DNA from: a virus
Strand: one strand, 5' to 3'
IMG/VR virus record: IMGVR_UViG_3300045996_001455
Coordinates: 1-20,255 of that record
DNA: 20,255 nucleotides
Shown here: positions 7,255 through 15,396 of the stretch, piece by piece
Layout of the letters: every line of letters begins with the position of its first letter
Numbering within the stretch: the stretch's first letter is position 1
Notes under the pieces: generated by a model
Told to the model about the DNA's origin: nothing
What the model saw: only the letters and a program-made list of their open reading frames with translations
The model's database searches: none
Position numbers and translations under genes: made by a program

Positions 7255-9040
7255 CAGAGACGCAACGTTCGACGTCAACGCGAACGACAAGTCAGGGCCC
7301 GCGGTCCGGTCCGCCGCGGACGGGTTCGAGCGGCTCGGCGACAAGGCGGACAAGGCAAAGCGCCGGATCGACGGGCTCGGCGACGAAACCGGCGAGCTCG
7401 CGGTACAGATGGCCCGGGCCCGTCTCGCCGTGATCGCGCTGGGCAAAGAGTTCGACGCGACCGGCGACAAGGATGTGTGGAAGAACCTGCTCGGCGAGCA
7501 GCGCAAGCTCTCCAGCCTCCGCCGCGTCTCCAAGTCGCTCGAGCTCGAGCTCCTCAACGGCGTCAAGGCGGTTGGCTCGTCGCCGCAGCTCGGCGCGATC
7601 GGCGCGGCGGTGGGCGCCACGATGTCGATCCCGATCGTCGCGGCCCTGACCGGTGCTCTTGCCGCGGGGGTCGGCTCGAGCGTCGCCGGCCTGGGCCTGC
7701 TCGGCGCGTACCTCGGCAACCCGGAGGCAGTGAAGTCGGTCGCTACGTCCACCGTGGCGGACCTCAAGCGGCAACTCGTCGCGGCAACGGAAGACTTCCG
7801 GGCGCCCCTGCTCGCCGTGCTCGGCGACGTCCCGGCCATGGTCAAGGGGTGGGGCCTCGACAAGGCGTTCCGCGACGCGGTGCCGTTCGTGGAGATCATG
7901 GCGGACGGCGTTGACGGGTTCGGCCGGGGCGTCTCCCGCGGCGTGTCCGCCCTCACCTCCAAGGCGCAGCCGGCAATCGAGGCGGCCGCGGCCGGCATGG
8001 AGGAGCTCGGCGACGCGACCGGCGACGCAATGGAGGCCATGGCGGAGGGCGCGGAGGGCGGCGCGGAGGCGCTCCGGGACGTCCTGTTCGCTACCGCTGC
8101 GCTCGTCCGGCTGACTGGCGAGCTCGCCGGACTAGGCGCGAAAGCCTACGGCTGGATCGATGAGAACCCGTTCTCAGCCCTCCTCGCGACCGGTGGCCTT
8201 GCGGCGCCGATCGTGCTGCTCTCGCTGTTCTCCGACAAGACGGACCAGGTATCGGGGCGCATGCGCGCGCTCGTCCCGGAGCTCAACGCAGCCGCCGGCG
8301 CGATGCACAACACGGCGGAGGCGGCAAAGACTGCAGCGGAAGGCTTCAACCGCGCGTTCGGCGAAATGATGAACCTCGATCAAGCCAGCCTCGCAGTCAA
8401 GGCGGGATTCACGGACCTGCACAAGGAGCTCACGACCGGCACGCGGACGCTCAACCAGAACACGGCGGCCGGGCAGGAGAACGCCAAAGGGGTCCTTGAT
8501 CAAATCAAGCTGATTCAGCAACGGTACGAAGCGGAAATTGCGGCCGGGTCCGGCACGGCGGAGGCGGAGGCGAAAGCGCAAGCGGCGTATGCGGCGAGCA
8601 TCGCGCAGCTCCGCGGCATGCTGACGCAGCTCGGATACAACAAATCGGAGATCGACAACCTGATCAACCTCTACGAACAGTTGGCCAAGCCTTGGTCGGC
8701 AACGTTCACGACCGTGTGGCGCGACGTCGGCACGCCCCGGCCGTACGGCTACGGCGACGCGAAAACGGGTCACAGCCGGACGGGCGCCGGCGACTTCATG
8801 GCGGAGGGCGGCTGGGCGCCGGCGGCATTCGCTGCGTCGAGCCGCGCCGGCGCGGTCGCGTTCGCCCGGGCGGACACCGCGGCTACGTCCGCGTCGCGGG
8901 TCGGTGGTCCGCAGGAGCTCTCCGCCACGGTGGAGAACGTGGTCAACCTCGACGGCCGGCCGTTCCGTGAGTACACGGATCGGCAGATCCGCTTGAACGA
9001 TGACCGGCGCCGGTGGCGCTCGAGCGTGGGGAGTCGCTGA
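7247..9040 (+). CDS. Tape measure protein
   Basis: At 597 residues this is the longest tail gene, in the standard place after the chaperones. It sets tail length and is ejected ahead of the DNA. The N-terminus is charged and helical with coiled-coil character (about 1-110), followed by hydrophobic glycine/alanine-rich stretches at about 115-157 and 309-329 that could enter the host membrane, then a long helical Ala/Glu-rich part. Using the family rule of about 0.15 nm per residue, the tail would be short for a siphovirus, near 90 nm. No lysozyme or peptidase domain is visible. ATG 7247 overlaps the preceding gene; the stop overlaps the next ATG by one base. Confidence 0.85.
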   Translation: MADRDATFDVNANDKSGPAVRSAADGFERLGDKADKAKRRIDGLGDETGELAVQMARARLAVIALGKEFDATGDKDVWKNLLGEQRKLSSLRRVSKSLELELLNGVKAVGSSPQLGAIGAAVGATMSIPIVAALTGALAAGVGSSVAGLGLLGAYLGNPEAVKSVATSTVADLKRQLVAATEDFRAPLLAVLGDVPAMVKGWGLDKAFRDAVPFVEIMADGVDGFGRGVSRGVSALTSKAQPAIEAAAAGMEELGDATGDAMEAMAEGAEGGAEALRDVLFATAALVRLTGELAGLGAKAYGWIDENPFSALLATGGLAAPIVLLSLFSDKTDQVSGRMRALVPELNAAAGAMHNTAEAAKTAAEGFNRAFGEMMNLDQASLAVKAGFTDLHKELTTGTRTLNQNTAAGQENAKGVLDQIKLIQQRYEAEIAAGSGTAEAEAKAQAAYAASIAQLRGMLTQLGYNKSEIDNLINLYEQLAKPWSATFTTVWRDVGTPRPYGYGDAKTGHSRTGAGDFMAEGGWAPAAFAASSRAGAVAFARADTAATSASRVGGPQELSATVENVVNLDGRPFREYTDRQIRLNDDRRRWRSSVGSR

Positions 9041-9816
9041 TGCCCGCGATCGTGGCCACGGTGCAGGATGAGTACCCGCCGCGGGTGCTGGTCACCGTGT
9101 CCGGCATCACCATCGGCGACTCGGTCACCGTGTCCCGCAAGGTGGGCGCGACACGGACTGTCCTCCGCGGCGGGACCGTCGACGCGTCGCCGGACGTGGC
9201 GCTCGTCGTCCTCGACGCGGAGCTCCCTTTCGGCGTGCCCGTGACCTACTCCGCGGTGGTCGACGGCGTGGAGTTCCTGACGAGCGCGGCGACGTACGAC
9301 CTCCCCGGCGGCAAGGTGGCGGTGAGCGACGCGATCACGGGCGTGTCCGCAGAGGTGATCATCGGGGCGTGGCCGGAGAAGGTCCGGGAGCGGCCCTCGA
9401 CGCTGTTTCAGGCGGGCGGCCGGAATATCGTCGTGAGCGGCCGGTTCACGGGGTTCACGGGGTCGATCGAACTGCTCGTGCTGACGGAGAGCTCCCTCGA
9501 TTCGCTCTACACGCTGTTGGACGCGGCGACGGAGGGGATCGTGCAGATTCGCCGGCCGCTCCCGGTGTATGCGGGGATCGACTGCTACGTGGTGGTGCAG
9601 CGTGCGCGGGAGCGCCGGTTCTCGCAGGATGGCTCCGACCCCAAGCGGCTGGTGATCCTCGACGTCGTGCAGGTCGAGGCGTGGCCCGACGAGCTCGAGG
9701 CGGCCGGCTACACGTACGGGGATCTCGCGGACCTCTACACGGGGCTCACGTACGGGGATCTCGCCGGCGACTATTCGACGTACCTCGATCTCGCGCAAGC
9801 GGACCTCATCCCATGA
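9040..9816 (+). CDS. Minor tail protein, distal tail-like
   Basis: The first gene after the tape measure, a position usually held by the distal tail protein that begins the baseplate. The 258-residue product is beta-rich: an N-terminal sandwich-like half (residues about 1-90, QDEYPPRVLVTVSGI) and a second half containing STLFQAGGRNIVVSGRFTGF and IQIRRPLPVYAG-like strands (VQIRRPLPVYAG in the protein), ending in near-duplicated TYGDLADLYTGL and TYGDLAGDYSTY. The tail-end YGDL pattern is familiar in actinophage minor tail proteins. ATG 9040, overlapping the tape measure stop, is preferred over the in-frame GTG at 9013. Confidence 0.6.
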   Translation: MPAIVATVQDEYPPRVLVTVSGITIGDSVTVSRKVGATRTVLRGGTVDASPDVALVVLDAELPFGVPVTYSAVVDGVEFLTSAATYDLPGGKVAVSDAITGVSAEVIIGAWPEKVRERPSTLFQAGGRNIVVSGRFTGFTGSIELLVLTESSLDSLYTLLDAATEGIVQIRRPLPVYAGIDCYVVVQRARERRFSQDGSDPKRLVILDVVQVEAWPDELEAAGYTYGDLADLYTGLTYGDLAGDYSTYLDLAQADLIP

Positions 9817-10889
9817 TCGACGTATCCGCTGCAGCGCGCGCGGTCCTGCTTCGGTCGCGGCACTATGAGTTCACCGTGGAGTCGTGGCGCAACGGCGTGC
9901 TCCTCGACGAGTCGGTCCCGGCCGTGACCGGGGTCGAGGACGGAGAGCGCTCGAGCAACGTCCCGGAGCACGTCACGTTCGCCGTGCCGCGCCGGGACCG
10001 CGGCGTGTCCTGGGCGCCCTCCGCCGATGACCACCCGCTGGCCAGCAACGGGCAACACCTCCACGTGAAGATCGGCATCGGCGTCGCCGGCGGCGTCGAG
10101 GTGTTCCAGCGGGGCGTCTTCCTGATCCATTCGTCGCGCGTCGAGGGTGACGCAGTCATCGTGCAGACGGTCGGGAAACTTGACCTCATCAGGGAGGCGC
10201 AGCTCGTCGCCCCGTTCCAGCCGACCGGGACCATGGCGTCGACGCTCCGGCAACTCGTTGAGCCTGCGCTCACTGTCGCGATCGACGCGACCCTCATCGA
10301 CCGGGCGGTCCCGGCCGGAACGAACTGGGATCAAGATCGGCTCGGCGCGGTCGCGGAGCTCCTCGACTCGTGGGCCGCGGAGGGCGTCGTCGACACGGCC
10401 GGCATTCTGCAGGTCCGGCCGGCGGACCGGCCGCTTGTCTCCGTCCGCACCCTGACGGACGGCGTTGGCGACGTCGTCATCGACGCGGCCGGCGAGAGTA
10501 CGCGGGAGGGCGCCTTCGACATGGTGGTAGCCCGCGGCATCGCGGCGGACGGGGGGCAGGTGCAGGGCATCGCGTACGACCTCTCCGGCGGTCCCAAGTC
10601 GTTTGAGGGCCCGTGGAACCCGCTCCCGGTGCCGTACCACTTCTTCTCGCCGCTGCTGACGACCGCGGCGGAGTGCACTGCTGCAGCGGTCACAGTCAAA
10701 GAACGCAACCGGCGCCGGACCGCGCGCGCGTTCACGGTGACGATGCCGCCGGATCCCACGCTGCAGCTCGGCGACGTCTGCCTGGCGAGCACGGAGGCGT
10801 TCTCCGGGCTGTGCACGATCGAACGCATGAACCTGCCGTACCACCCGGACGGCGGGGCGCAACGCCTCACCCTGCGGGCGGTGGCGTGA
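9813..10889 (+). CDS. Minor tail protein, tail hub-like (DUF5047-like)
   Basis: A 358-residue protein that follows the distal tail-like gene with a four-base overlap (ATGA). Its beginning, RHYEFTVESWRNGVLLDESVP, the segment VFQRGVFLIHSSRVEG and the ending DPTLQLGDVCLASTEAF resemble actinobacterial phage hub proteins grouped under DUF5047-like names. These form the central ring of the tail tip. No enzymatic motif was seen. The start codon at 9813 fits coupled translation; longer in-frame upstream starts would run back through the preceding tail gene and are unlikely. The family name comes from memory of the pattern and should be taken as probable. Confidence 0.6.
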   Translation: MIDVSAAARAVLLRSRHYEFTVESWRNGVLLDESVPAVTGVEDGERSSNVPEHVTFAVPRRDRGVSWAPSADDHPLASNGQHLHVKIGIGVAGGVEVFQRGVFLIHSSRVEGDAVIVQTVGKLDLIREAQLVAPFQPTGTMASTLRQLVEPALTVAIDATLIDRAVPAGTNWDQDRLGAVAELLDSWAAEGVVDTAGILQVRPADRPLVSVRTLTDGVGDVVIDAAGESTREGAFDMVVARGIAADGGQVQGIAYDLSGGPKSFEGPWNPLPVPYHFFSPLLTTAAECTAAAVTVKERNRRRTARAFTVTMPPDPTLQLGDVCLASTEAFSGLCTIERMNLPYHPDGGAQRLTLRAVA

Positions 10890-11635
10890 TGGTGGATCGC
10901 TTCCTCGAGGGCGCTCTCCCGGCCGGTAGCCGGGTCGGCACGGCGACCGCGGCCAAGTCGGGAACGACGGTCACGGTAGAGATTTCCGGAATCGTCACCA
11001 CGGTGCAGGTCGCCCGCGACTTGTCCGTGAGCTCCGGCGACGTGGTGGTGCTGCTCCGGTACGGCGGTCTGTGGGTGGCGGTGGCCCGGCTGTGGGCGGC
11101 CGCCCCGGCGTCGACGTTCCCGGCCGCCCCGCCGGCGCCGCAGCCGCCGGCGACGAGCGGCGTGCTCACCGTGGCGCCGGTCGAGACGCGGACCTACCAG
11201 AGCGGATCGTGGCGCACCGACAATGACGGCGTCTACCAGGGCGAATACGGCGGGACGGGGCTCCGGACCGGCGTTGCGTTCTACGGCGGACAGCCGCGGT
11301 CGCTCGCCGGCGCCACGGTGACCGGCGCGACCCTTGCCGTGCGGCGCGAGCAGGGCGGAGACTTCGCGGCGCGGACGTCGACGCTGTGGCTCGTCACGCA
11401 GTCGACGCGGCCGGGTGGGGCTCCGACGAGGAGCTCGTCGACGACCGGTCCGACGCTCGGCACGCAGCAGCAGGACACGGCGTTTCAGGTCCCGGCCGCG
11501 TTCGGGCAGGCGCTCGTCGACGGCACGGCCGGGGCGCTCGCCGTGTACGACGCGGACGGGTCGCCCTACATGGTGCTCGCCGGCCGGTCGCGGTGGTCGC
11601 CGGCTTTCACTCTGTCGATCTACTGGAGACGGTAA
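10889..11635 (+). CDS. Minor tail protein
   Basis: A 248-residue protein with two parts. Residues 1-70 form a small beta domain (VGTATAAKSGTTVTVEISGI, VVVLLRYGGLWVAVARL). A proline/alanine-rich linker (PAAPPAPQPPATS) follows at about 75-95. The C-terminal part (about 100-248) is beta-rich with SLAGATVTGATLAVRREQGG and a closing aromatic strand FTLSIYWRR, reminiscent of carbohydrate- or surface-binding jelly-roll modules. Location between the hub gene and another tail gene suggests a baseplate or tip component. ATG 10889 overlaps the previous stop by one base. No firm family was recognised. Confidence 0.5.
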   Translation: MVDRFLEGALPAGSRVGTATAAKSGTTVTVEISGIVTTVQVARDLSVSSGDVVVLLRYGGLWVAVARLWAAAPASTFPAAPPAPQPPATSGVLTVAPVETRTYQSGSWRTDNDGVYQGEYGGTGLRTGVAFYGGQPRSLAGATVTGATLAVRREQGGDFAARTSTLWLVTQSTRPGGAPTRSSSTTGPTLGTQQQDTAFQVPAAFGQALVDGTAGALAVYDADGSPYMVLAGRSRWSPAFTLSIYWRR

Positions 11636-11637
11636 CC

Positions 11638-12204
11638 ATGAGTACTGCAACGGCGGAATACGCCCTGATCAAGCCGCAGGTCGGTGATGACGTCCGACCT
11701 GATGAGGACATTTCCACGCTCGCTGACCAGGTGGAGGAGACGCTCCTCACCTGCTACGGCGTCGTGGCCCGCGGCCGCCGCGAAACGTCGGCCACGACCG
11801 CCGGCGCCGTGGAGCGCGGCGTGCTCCGCCTTGACGGCGTGGACCTGAAGGGCGGCATCTTCTACACGGTCGAGCTCAACACGGTCGAGGTCGCGGTGAC
11901 GTCCGGCGAGACTGCGATCATGCACGCGCGGTTGTCGACGTCCGGCGCCGCGACTTTGGCGAGCGCGTCGATCGGCTACGCGCAGAGCAACGCGAACGCA
12001 GCGTTCGTGCCGCGGCAGGGTCCGACCCTCGTGGCGGAGTACGCCCCGTCGTCGGACGTCACGGTGTCCGTGCTGCTGACGCTCGGCAAGTCCGGCGGCG
12101 TCAACAACGCCGTGATGGCCGGTTCCAGCGCGCAGCCGATCTGCCTCTACGTGAAGGCGTGGGGCGTGGATCCTGGGGATAGCGGCGTCGACGTCGCGCC
12201 GTAG
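11638..12204 (+). CDS. Putative minor tail protein of unknown family
   Basis: A 188-residue protein starting two bases after the preceding stop. It opens with an acidic helix (DEDISTLADQVEETLLTCYG) and continues as a beta-rich domain (GGIFYTVELNTVEVAVTSG, PTLVAEYAPSSDVTVSVLL). The arrangement resembles a short trimerisation helix followed by a receptor-binding or fibre head. I do not recognise a family. It is the last tail gene before a strong hairpin and the lysis genes. The start at 11638 is preferred because upstream in-frame codons overlap the preceding tail gene fully. Confidence 0.45.
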   Translation: MSTATAEYALIKPQVGDDVRPDEDISTLADQVEETLLTCYGVVARGRRETSATTAGAVERGVLRLDGVDLKGGIFYTVELNTVEVAVTSGETAIMHARLSTSGAATLASASIGYAQSNANAAFVPRQGPTLVAEYAPSSDVTVSVLLTLGKSGGVNNAVMAGSSAQPICLYVKAWGVDPGDSGVDVAP

Positions 12205-12212
12205 CTCGAGCT

Positions 12213-12242
12213 CCGCGGGTCCGGGTGCGGCCGGGCCCGCGG
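12213..12242 (+). terminator. Strong GC hairpin between tail genes and lysis genes
   Basis: CCGCGGGTCCGG at 12213-12224 pairs with CCGGGCCCGCGG at 12231-12242 through a six-base loop: a 12-bp stem with a single G-T wobble. No T tract follows, so it may act as a partial terminator, an RNA-stability element or a processing site just upstream of the endolysin ribosome binding site. Confidence 0.55.
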
Positions 12243-12268
12243 GTACCATGATCGAAAAGGGGTGCCTC

Positions 12269-13120
12269 ATGGCCGGTTGGATCGTCTCTCCGTCGTTGCT
12301 CGCGCTCCGGGGATCGTTCGATGCCCGGTTCCCGAACCGTGACCGCGCGTCCGATGGCACGATCGGCGACGCTGCGCACCGTGAGGGCGTGTCCGGTCAC
12401 AACCCGGACGACACCCCGGGGTCGAGGTCGGAGTACGTCGACGCGGACGGCGTGGCGGAGGTGCGGGCCCTTGACGTCGACGCGGACCTCCGCGACTCCC
12501 GCGGCGCGACCATGTGGGACGTCGTCGACGCAATCCGCCGCGACACGGTGGCTCGCCGGCGCCTCCGCTACATCATCTTCGCCCGGCAAATCTGCTCCCG
12601 GAACAACGGGTGGGTGTGGGCTCCCTACTCCGGCGACAACGATCACACGAAACATGCTCACTTCTCCGGGGATCCGGATACTGAAGCGGACGGGTCACCG
12701 TGGCCCGTCGTCCTCAACCTCGGAGGCGTGATGACGCTCGCACTCGACACCCGGCAGTTCGTCGGCAACTACCAGGGCGACCCGCGGTATTCGCCGGAGA
12801 CGCAGACCCTCGCCGGTCTGTGGGCGGGCTCCTACTACTACTCGATCATCAACTTCCACAACCTCCGGGACCTGAAAGCCGCGGCCGCCGCGGACGAGCA
12901 GCGCGACAACGCAGCCGTCGCCGCGATCAACGCGCTCGCCGCGGCAATCGCGGCCGGCGGGGGCAGCGTCGACGCGGCCGCCATCATCGCGGAGGTCCGG
13001 GCGGTCGGTGCGCACACGCACGAAATGATCAACACGCTGCAGCGGGAGAACGAGGAGCTCCGGGGGCGTCTCGCCGCGGCGTACAGCGCAGAGGGGGTAC
13101 CACAGGGTGAACCAGCGTAA
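12269..13120 (+). CDS. Endolysin, M15-type zinc peptidase
   Basis: The enzyme should cut peptidoglycan peptides at the end of infection. The N-terminal part carries the M15-like pattern: IGDAAHREGVSGHNPDD with H44, VRALDVDAD with D69, and NDHTKHAHFSG with H126, H129 and H131. H44, D69 and H131 are the likely zinc ligands. From about residue 150 onward there is no second catalytic domain; instead an Ala-rich, coiled-coil-like tail (about 200-275) ends in NTLQRENEELRGRLAAAYS. ATG 12269 is preferred because AAAAGGGG stands about six bases ahead; ATG 12248, seven codons earlier, is the alternative. The end overlaps the holin-like gene by 14 bases, forming a lysis cassette. Confidence 0.85.
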   Translation: MAGWIVSPSLLALRGSFDARFPNRDRASDGTIGDAAHREGVSGHNPDDTPGSRSEYVDADGVAEVRALDVDADLRDSRGATMWDVVDAIRRDTVARRRLRYIIFARQICSRNNGWVWAPYSGDNDHTKHAHFSGDPDTEADGSPWPVVLNLGGVMTLALDTRQFVGNYQGDPRYSPETQTLAGLWAGSYYYSIINFHNLRDLKAAAAADEQRDNAAVAAINALAAAIAAGGGSVDAAAIIAEVRAVGAHTHEMINTLQRENEELRGRLAAAYSAEGVPQGEPA

Positions 13121-13448
13121 GGGATCGATCACATGGCCCGTGGTCGTGCTCGTCCTCATCGGCGTTGCGGGATTCGTGGGCATCTTCGCCCTGATCCCGG
13201 ACGACGAGCCGGAGAGCCGATCCGCGCTGCTGAGCGTCATCACCGTGACCGCGTCCGGCATCCTGGCCTGGGTCGTCAACCGCAAGGTGAACGCGGTGCA
13301 GGACGACGTGAGCGCGGTCGGCCGGGAGGTCGGCACGGTCAAGCGGCTCGTCAACGGGAACACGGCGCGACTGATCGACAAGCTCCCGGCCGGCGAGCAG
13401 GAGCTCGAGCGGGACGTCCACGAAAAGATCATGAGGGAGAACGCATGA
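13107..13448 (+). CDS. Holin-like membrane protein
   Basis: A 113-residue protein following the endolysin. Hydrophobic segments lie at about residues 9-30 (WPVVVLVLIGVAGFVGIFAL) and 40-57 (LLSVITVTASGILAWVV), then a long charged, helical tail (VNAVQDDVSAVGREVGTVK...). Two membrane segments, small size and place in the lysis cassette fit a holin, which forms the membrane lesion that releases endolysin. The GTG start has AGAGGGGG about nine bases upstream, within the end of the endolysin gene. Its TGA overlaps the next ATG. Holins share little sequence, so this is a topology and context call. Confidence 0.65.
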   Translation: MNQRKGSITWPVVVLVLIGVAGFVGIFALIPDDEPESRSALLSVITVTASGILAWVVNRKVNAVQDDVSAVGREVGTVKRLVNGNTARLIDKLPAGEQELERDVHEKIMRENA

Positions 13449-13819
13449 GCGTAGGGATGAGCGCGGCGGGTGCCAACACGGCGCTCGCCGCGTTGTTGGC
13501 TGCGTACCCGTGGATCAAGCTGCACGTCGGCGACCCCGGAGCGGCCGGCACGGCGAACCCGGCAACGGAGACGACGCGGCAGCAGGTCGCGTGGGATGCG
13601 CCCTCCGCCGGCGCGTCACAGAACGACGGTGCGGAGACGTGGACCGCGGCTGTCGCGACCGGCACGGAGGACGTGACGCACTTCTCGGCGTGGTCCGCGT
13701 CGTCCGGCGGGACGTTCGGCTTCTCCGGCACGATCACGGCGAACGCGTTCACGACCGGGACGGACCTCGGTCTTGCCGATGGCGACCTCGACATCTCCAT
13801 GACGGTCGGCGCGGCCTAG
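13445..13819 (+). CDS. Tail fibre-like protein
   Basis: A 124-residue protein with the actinophage fibre-type pattern YPWIKLHVGDPGAAGTANPA, TTRQQVAWDAPSAG, an aromatic THFSAWSASSGGTFGFSG and a closing DLGLADGDLDISMTVG. The family is annotated as putative tail fibre or minor tail protein in many actinophages and prophages; the exact role is not established. It overlaps the holin-like gene by four bases (ATGA). An in-frame ATG at 13457 is an alternative start. Its place after the lysis genes, next to a larger fibre-like gene, suggests a small host-recognition module at the end of the late operon. Confidence 0.6.
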   Translation: MSVGMSAAGANTALAALLAAYPWIKLHVGDPGAAGTANPATETTRQQVAWDAPSAGASQNDGAETWTAAVATGTEDVTHFSAWSASSGGTFGFSGTITANAFTTGTDLGLADGDLDISMTVGAA

Positions 13820-13821
13820 CC

Positions 13822-14913
13822 ATGGCTCGCCGGTTTCAGGCGGGACAGCGTGCCGTGTTTGCTGCGCCGGCTGCGCTGACGTCCGGCGGGGGTGCCGATG
13901 CGGGCCCGTTGACCATGATGGCGGTTGTCAAGGTCAACACGACCGGGTATCAGTGCCCGATCTACGCCCGGACGTCCGGCGGGGCGCACGCTTGGGCCGC
14001 GGAGTACACCTCGAGCGGCGGCGTGACAACCGGCGCCATGGCGGCCGGATCCACCGCTCGAGCGGTCAATACGGTCACGCGGTCCGCGTGGATCGCGCAC
14101 TTTTTCCGCAAGGATGCCGGCGGCACGTTCCAGCCGATCGGGCGCGTGCTCTCCGGCGCGAACTTCGCGACCGACAGTGGAGACGTGACCGCCGGTTCCA
14201 CTCTGTCCGATGGGCCCGCGCTCGATGCCGGCGGCACTCTCACGCTCGGCCGGTGGGGCACGACCGACGAGTCCGACGACCTCGAGGTGGCCGGACTGCA
14301 GTTCTGGCGCTCCCTGCTCACGGGTGCGCAGTGCGTCGCGAAACCAACCTGGGCGCTCGGGCTCGCCTCGCCGGCGCCGGACTACTGGATCACCTGCGCC
14401 GGGTCGACGTTCGTCGACTCGGCCGGCGCGTCTCCGACCTTGACCGGCGCCCCGTCCGTGACCGCGGACCCGTCCGGGTACTTCGGCTCGAGCGTAGTCG
14501 CGCTCGCCGGCGCCGCGTCGCTCGGCGGCATCACGGCGGCCGGCATCCTGCGGCCGCGGATCGTCCTCGCCGGCGCCGCGTCGCTCGGCGGCATCGCAAG
14601 TGCGGCCGCACTTCAGCCGCGGGTCGCGCTCGCCGGCGCCGCGTCGCTCGGCGGCATCACGGCGGCCGGCATCCTGCGGCCGCGGGTCGCGCTCGCCGGC
14701 GCCGCGTCGCTCGGCGGCATCACGGCGGCCGCGCTGCTCACGATCGCCGGGTCCGTCAGCCTCATCGGCTCGGCGTCGCTCGGCGGCATCACGGCGACGC
14801 TCCGGCTGACGACCCCGGGCAGTACCGTAAGGGCAGGCCTCGCGCCGGCATCGCGCCGGCGTCCCACGCTCACGGCCGGCCGGCCGGGGCGCACACTTCG
14901 CGTAGGGAGCTAG
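13822..14913 (+). CDS. Repeat-containing tail fibre-like protein
   Basis: A 363-residue protein. The N-terminal two-thirds (about 1-225) resemble a lectin-like jelly roll: PLTMMAVVKVNTTGYQCPIY, ARTSGGAHAWAAEYTS, GTLTLGRWG and ADLEVAGLQFWR-type strands (DDLEVAGLQFWRSLL here). Residues about 228-333 consist of five tandem units built on LAGAASLGGITAA, followed by a short basic tail (SRRRPTLTAGRPGRTLRVGS). This plan suggests surface-glycan binding on a repetitive stalk. ATG 13822 follows the preceding stop by two bases. The lectin-like reading is an inference from strand patterns, and a generic structural protein is possible. Confidence 0.55.
   Translation: MARRFQAGQRAVFAAPAALTSGGGADAGPLTMMAVVKVNTTGYQCPIYARTSGGAHAWAAEYTSSGGVTTGAMAAGSTARAVNTVTRSAWIAHFFRKDAGGTFQPIGRVLSGANFATDSGDVTAGSTLSDGPALDAGGTLTLGRWGTTDESDDLEVAGLQFWRSLLTGAQCVAKPTWALGLASPAPDYWITCAGSTFVDSAGASPTLTGAPSVTADPSGYFGSSVVALAGAASLGGITAAGILRPRIVLAGAASLGGIASAAALQPRVALAGAASLGGITAAGILRPRVALAGAASLGGITAAALLTIAGSVSLIGSASLGGITATLRLTTPGSTVRAGLAPASRRRPTLTAGRPGRTLRVGS
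14503..14820 (+). repeat. Tandem coding repeats of 63 bp
   Basis: Units begin at 14503, 14566, 14629, 14692 and 14761. The first three are 63 bp, the fourth 69 bp and the fifth is diverged. Each codes for an LAGAASLGGI core plus a variable part. Units 1 and 3 are nearly identical at DNA level, showing recent duplication or gene conversion. Confidence 0.93.
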
Positions 14914-14916
14914 ATC

Positions 14917-15207
14917 ATGACCGGCGAAAAGCCTGCGGCGACCGGCCGCAACAAGACAGCGCAGGAGCTCGCGGAGGGCGGCGCCCCGACGCGGCAGCAG
15001 GAGAACCGGCTCGGCGGCCGCGCGCGCGCGCTGTTCGAGGAGCTCGCCGCGGAGATCGGCGTTCCGACGTCGGAAATCCTCAAGATCGACGTCAAGCCGG
15101 GTGAGAACGGCACGGTGGTCGTCGAGGTGGTCGACCGGGACGAGCTCAACCGGGAGGCGGAGCGCGAGCAGCAGCGCGAGAGCGCGCGCCGGTCGGTCAA
15201 GCTCTAG
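14917..15207 (+). CDS. Small charged protein of unknown function
   Basis: The last gene of the late operon, 96 residues, starting three bases after the fibre-like gene's stop codon. The sequence is highly charged: a disordered start (MTGEKPAATGRNKTAQE), a helix (ARALFEELAAEIGVPTSEIL), a short strand (GTVVVEVVD) and a Glu/Arg-rich helical end (DELNREAEREQQRESARRSV). No family was recognised. It could be an accessory virion or assembly protein. The hairpin terminator lies about 47 bases downstream of its stop. Confidence 0.6.
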   Translation: MTGEKPAATGRNKTAQELAEGGAPTRQQENRLGGRARALFEELAAEIGVPTSEILKIDVKPGENGTVVVEVVDRDELNREAEREQQRESARRSVKL

Positions 15208-15253
15208 GCTGGAAGTCTGGGCTCCGGCCCTGGTTCCTCCCCCGGGAACGCAC

Positions 15254-15284
15254 AGCGCCCCACCCGTATGCCGGGTGGGGCGCT
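15254..15284. terminator. Bidirectional hairpin terminator at the end of the late operon
   Basis: A perfect 13-bp stem, AGCGCCCCACCCG at 15254-15266 and CGGGTGGGGCGCT at 15272-15284, with the five-base loop TATGC. It follows the last late gene and faces the leftward transcription unit, so it probably serves both. There is no long T run, which is common in actinobacterial terminators. Confidence 0.8.
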
Positions 15285-15365
15285 TCTGTGCTACCGGACC
15301 GGGTTCCACGTTCCTGGCTACCGTCCGGGCGTTGGGGGGCGGGCCCGACTGCTCTGGTCGCTTAG

Positions 15366-15387
15366 CCGTGGGAAGTTCTGCCCACGG
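15366..15387. terminator. Hairpin just beyond the 3' end of the tRNA-like gene
   Basis: CCGTGGG at 15366-15372 pairs with CCCACGG at 15381-15387 over an eight-base loop. On the minus strand it lies 9 bases downstream of the tRNA-like gene's 3' end and may terminate or protect its transcript. Confidence 0.4.
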
Positions 15388-15396
15388 GGTCCACCG

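Noticed and set aside
6736-8040. 434-residue minus-strand ORF opposite the gp10-like and tape measure genes
   Set aside because: Ser/Arg/Pro-rich antisense artefact; the plus strand has well-supported overlapping phage genes.
9369-9812. Longer N-terminus for the hub-like tail gene
   Set aside because: The extension overlaps the preceding tail gene entirely and is Arg/Gly-rich; ATGA coupling at 9813 is more credible.
14503-14820. CRISPR array suspicion from regular repeats
   Set aside because: Repeats are contiguous, in frame and translated in a fibre-like protein, with no unique spacers or cas genes.
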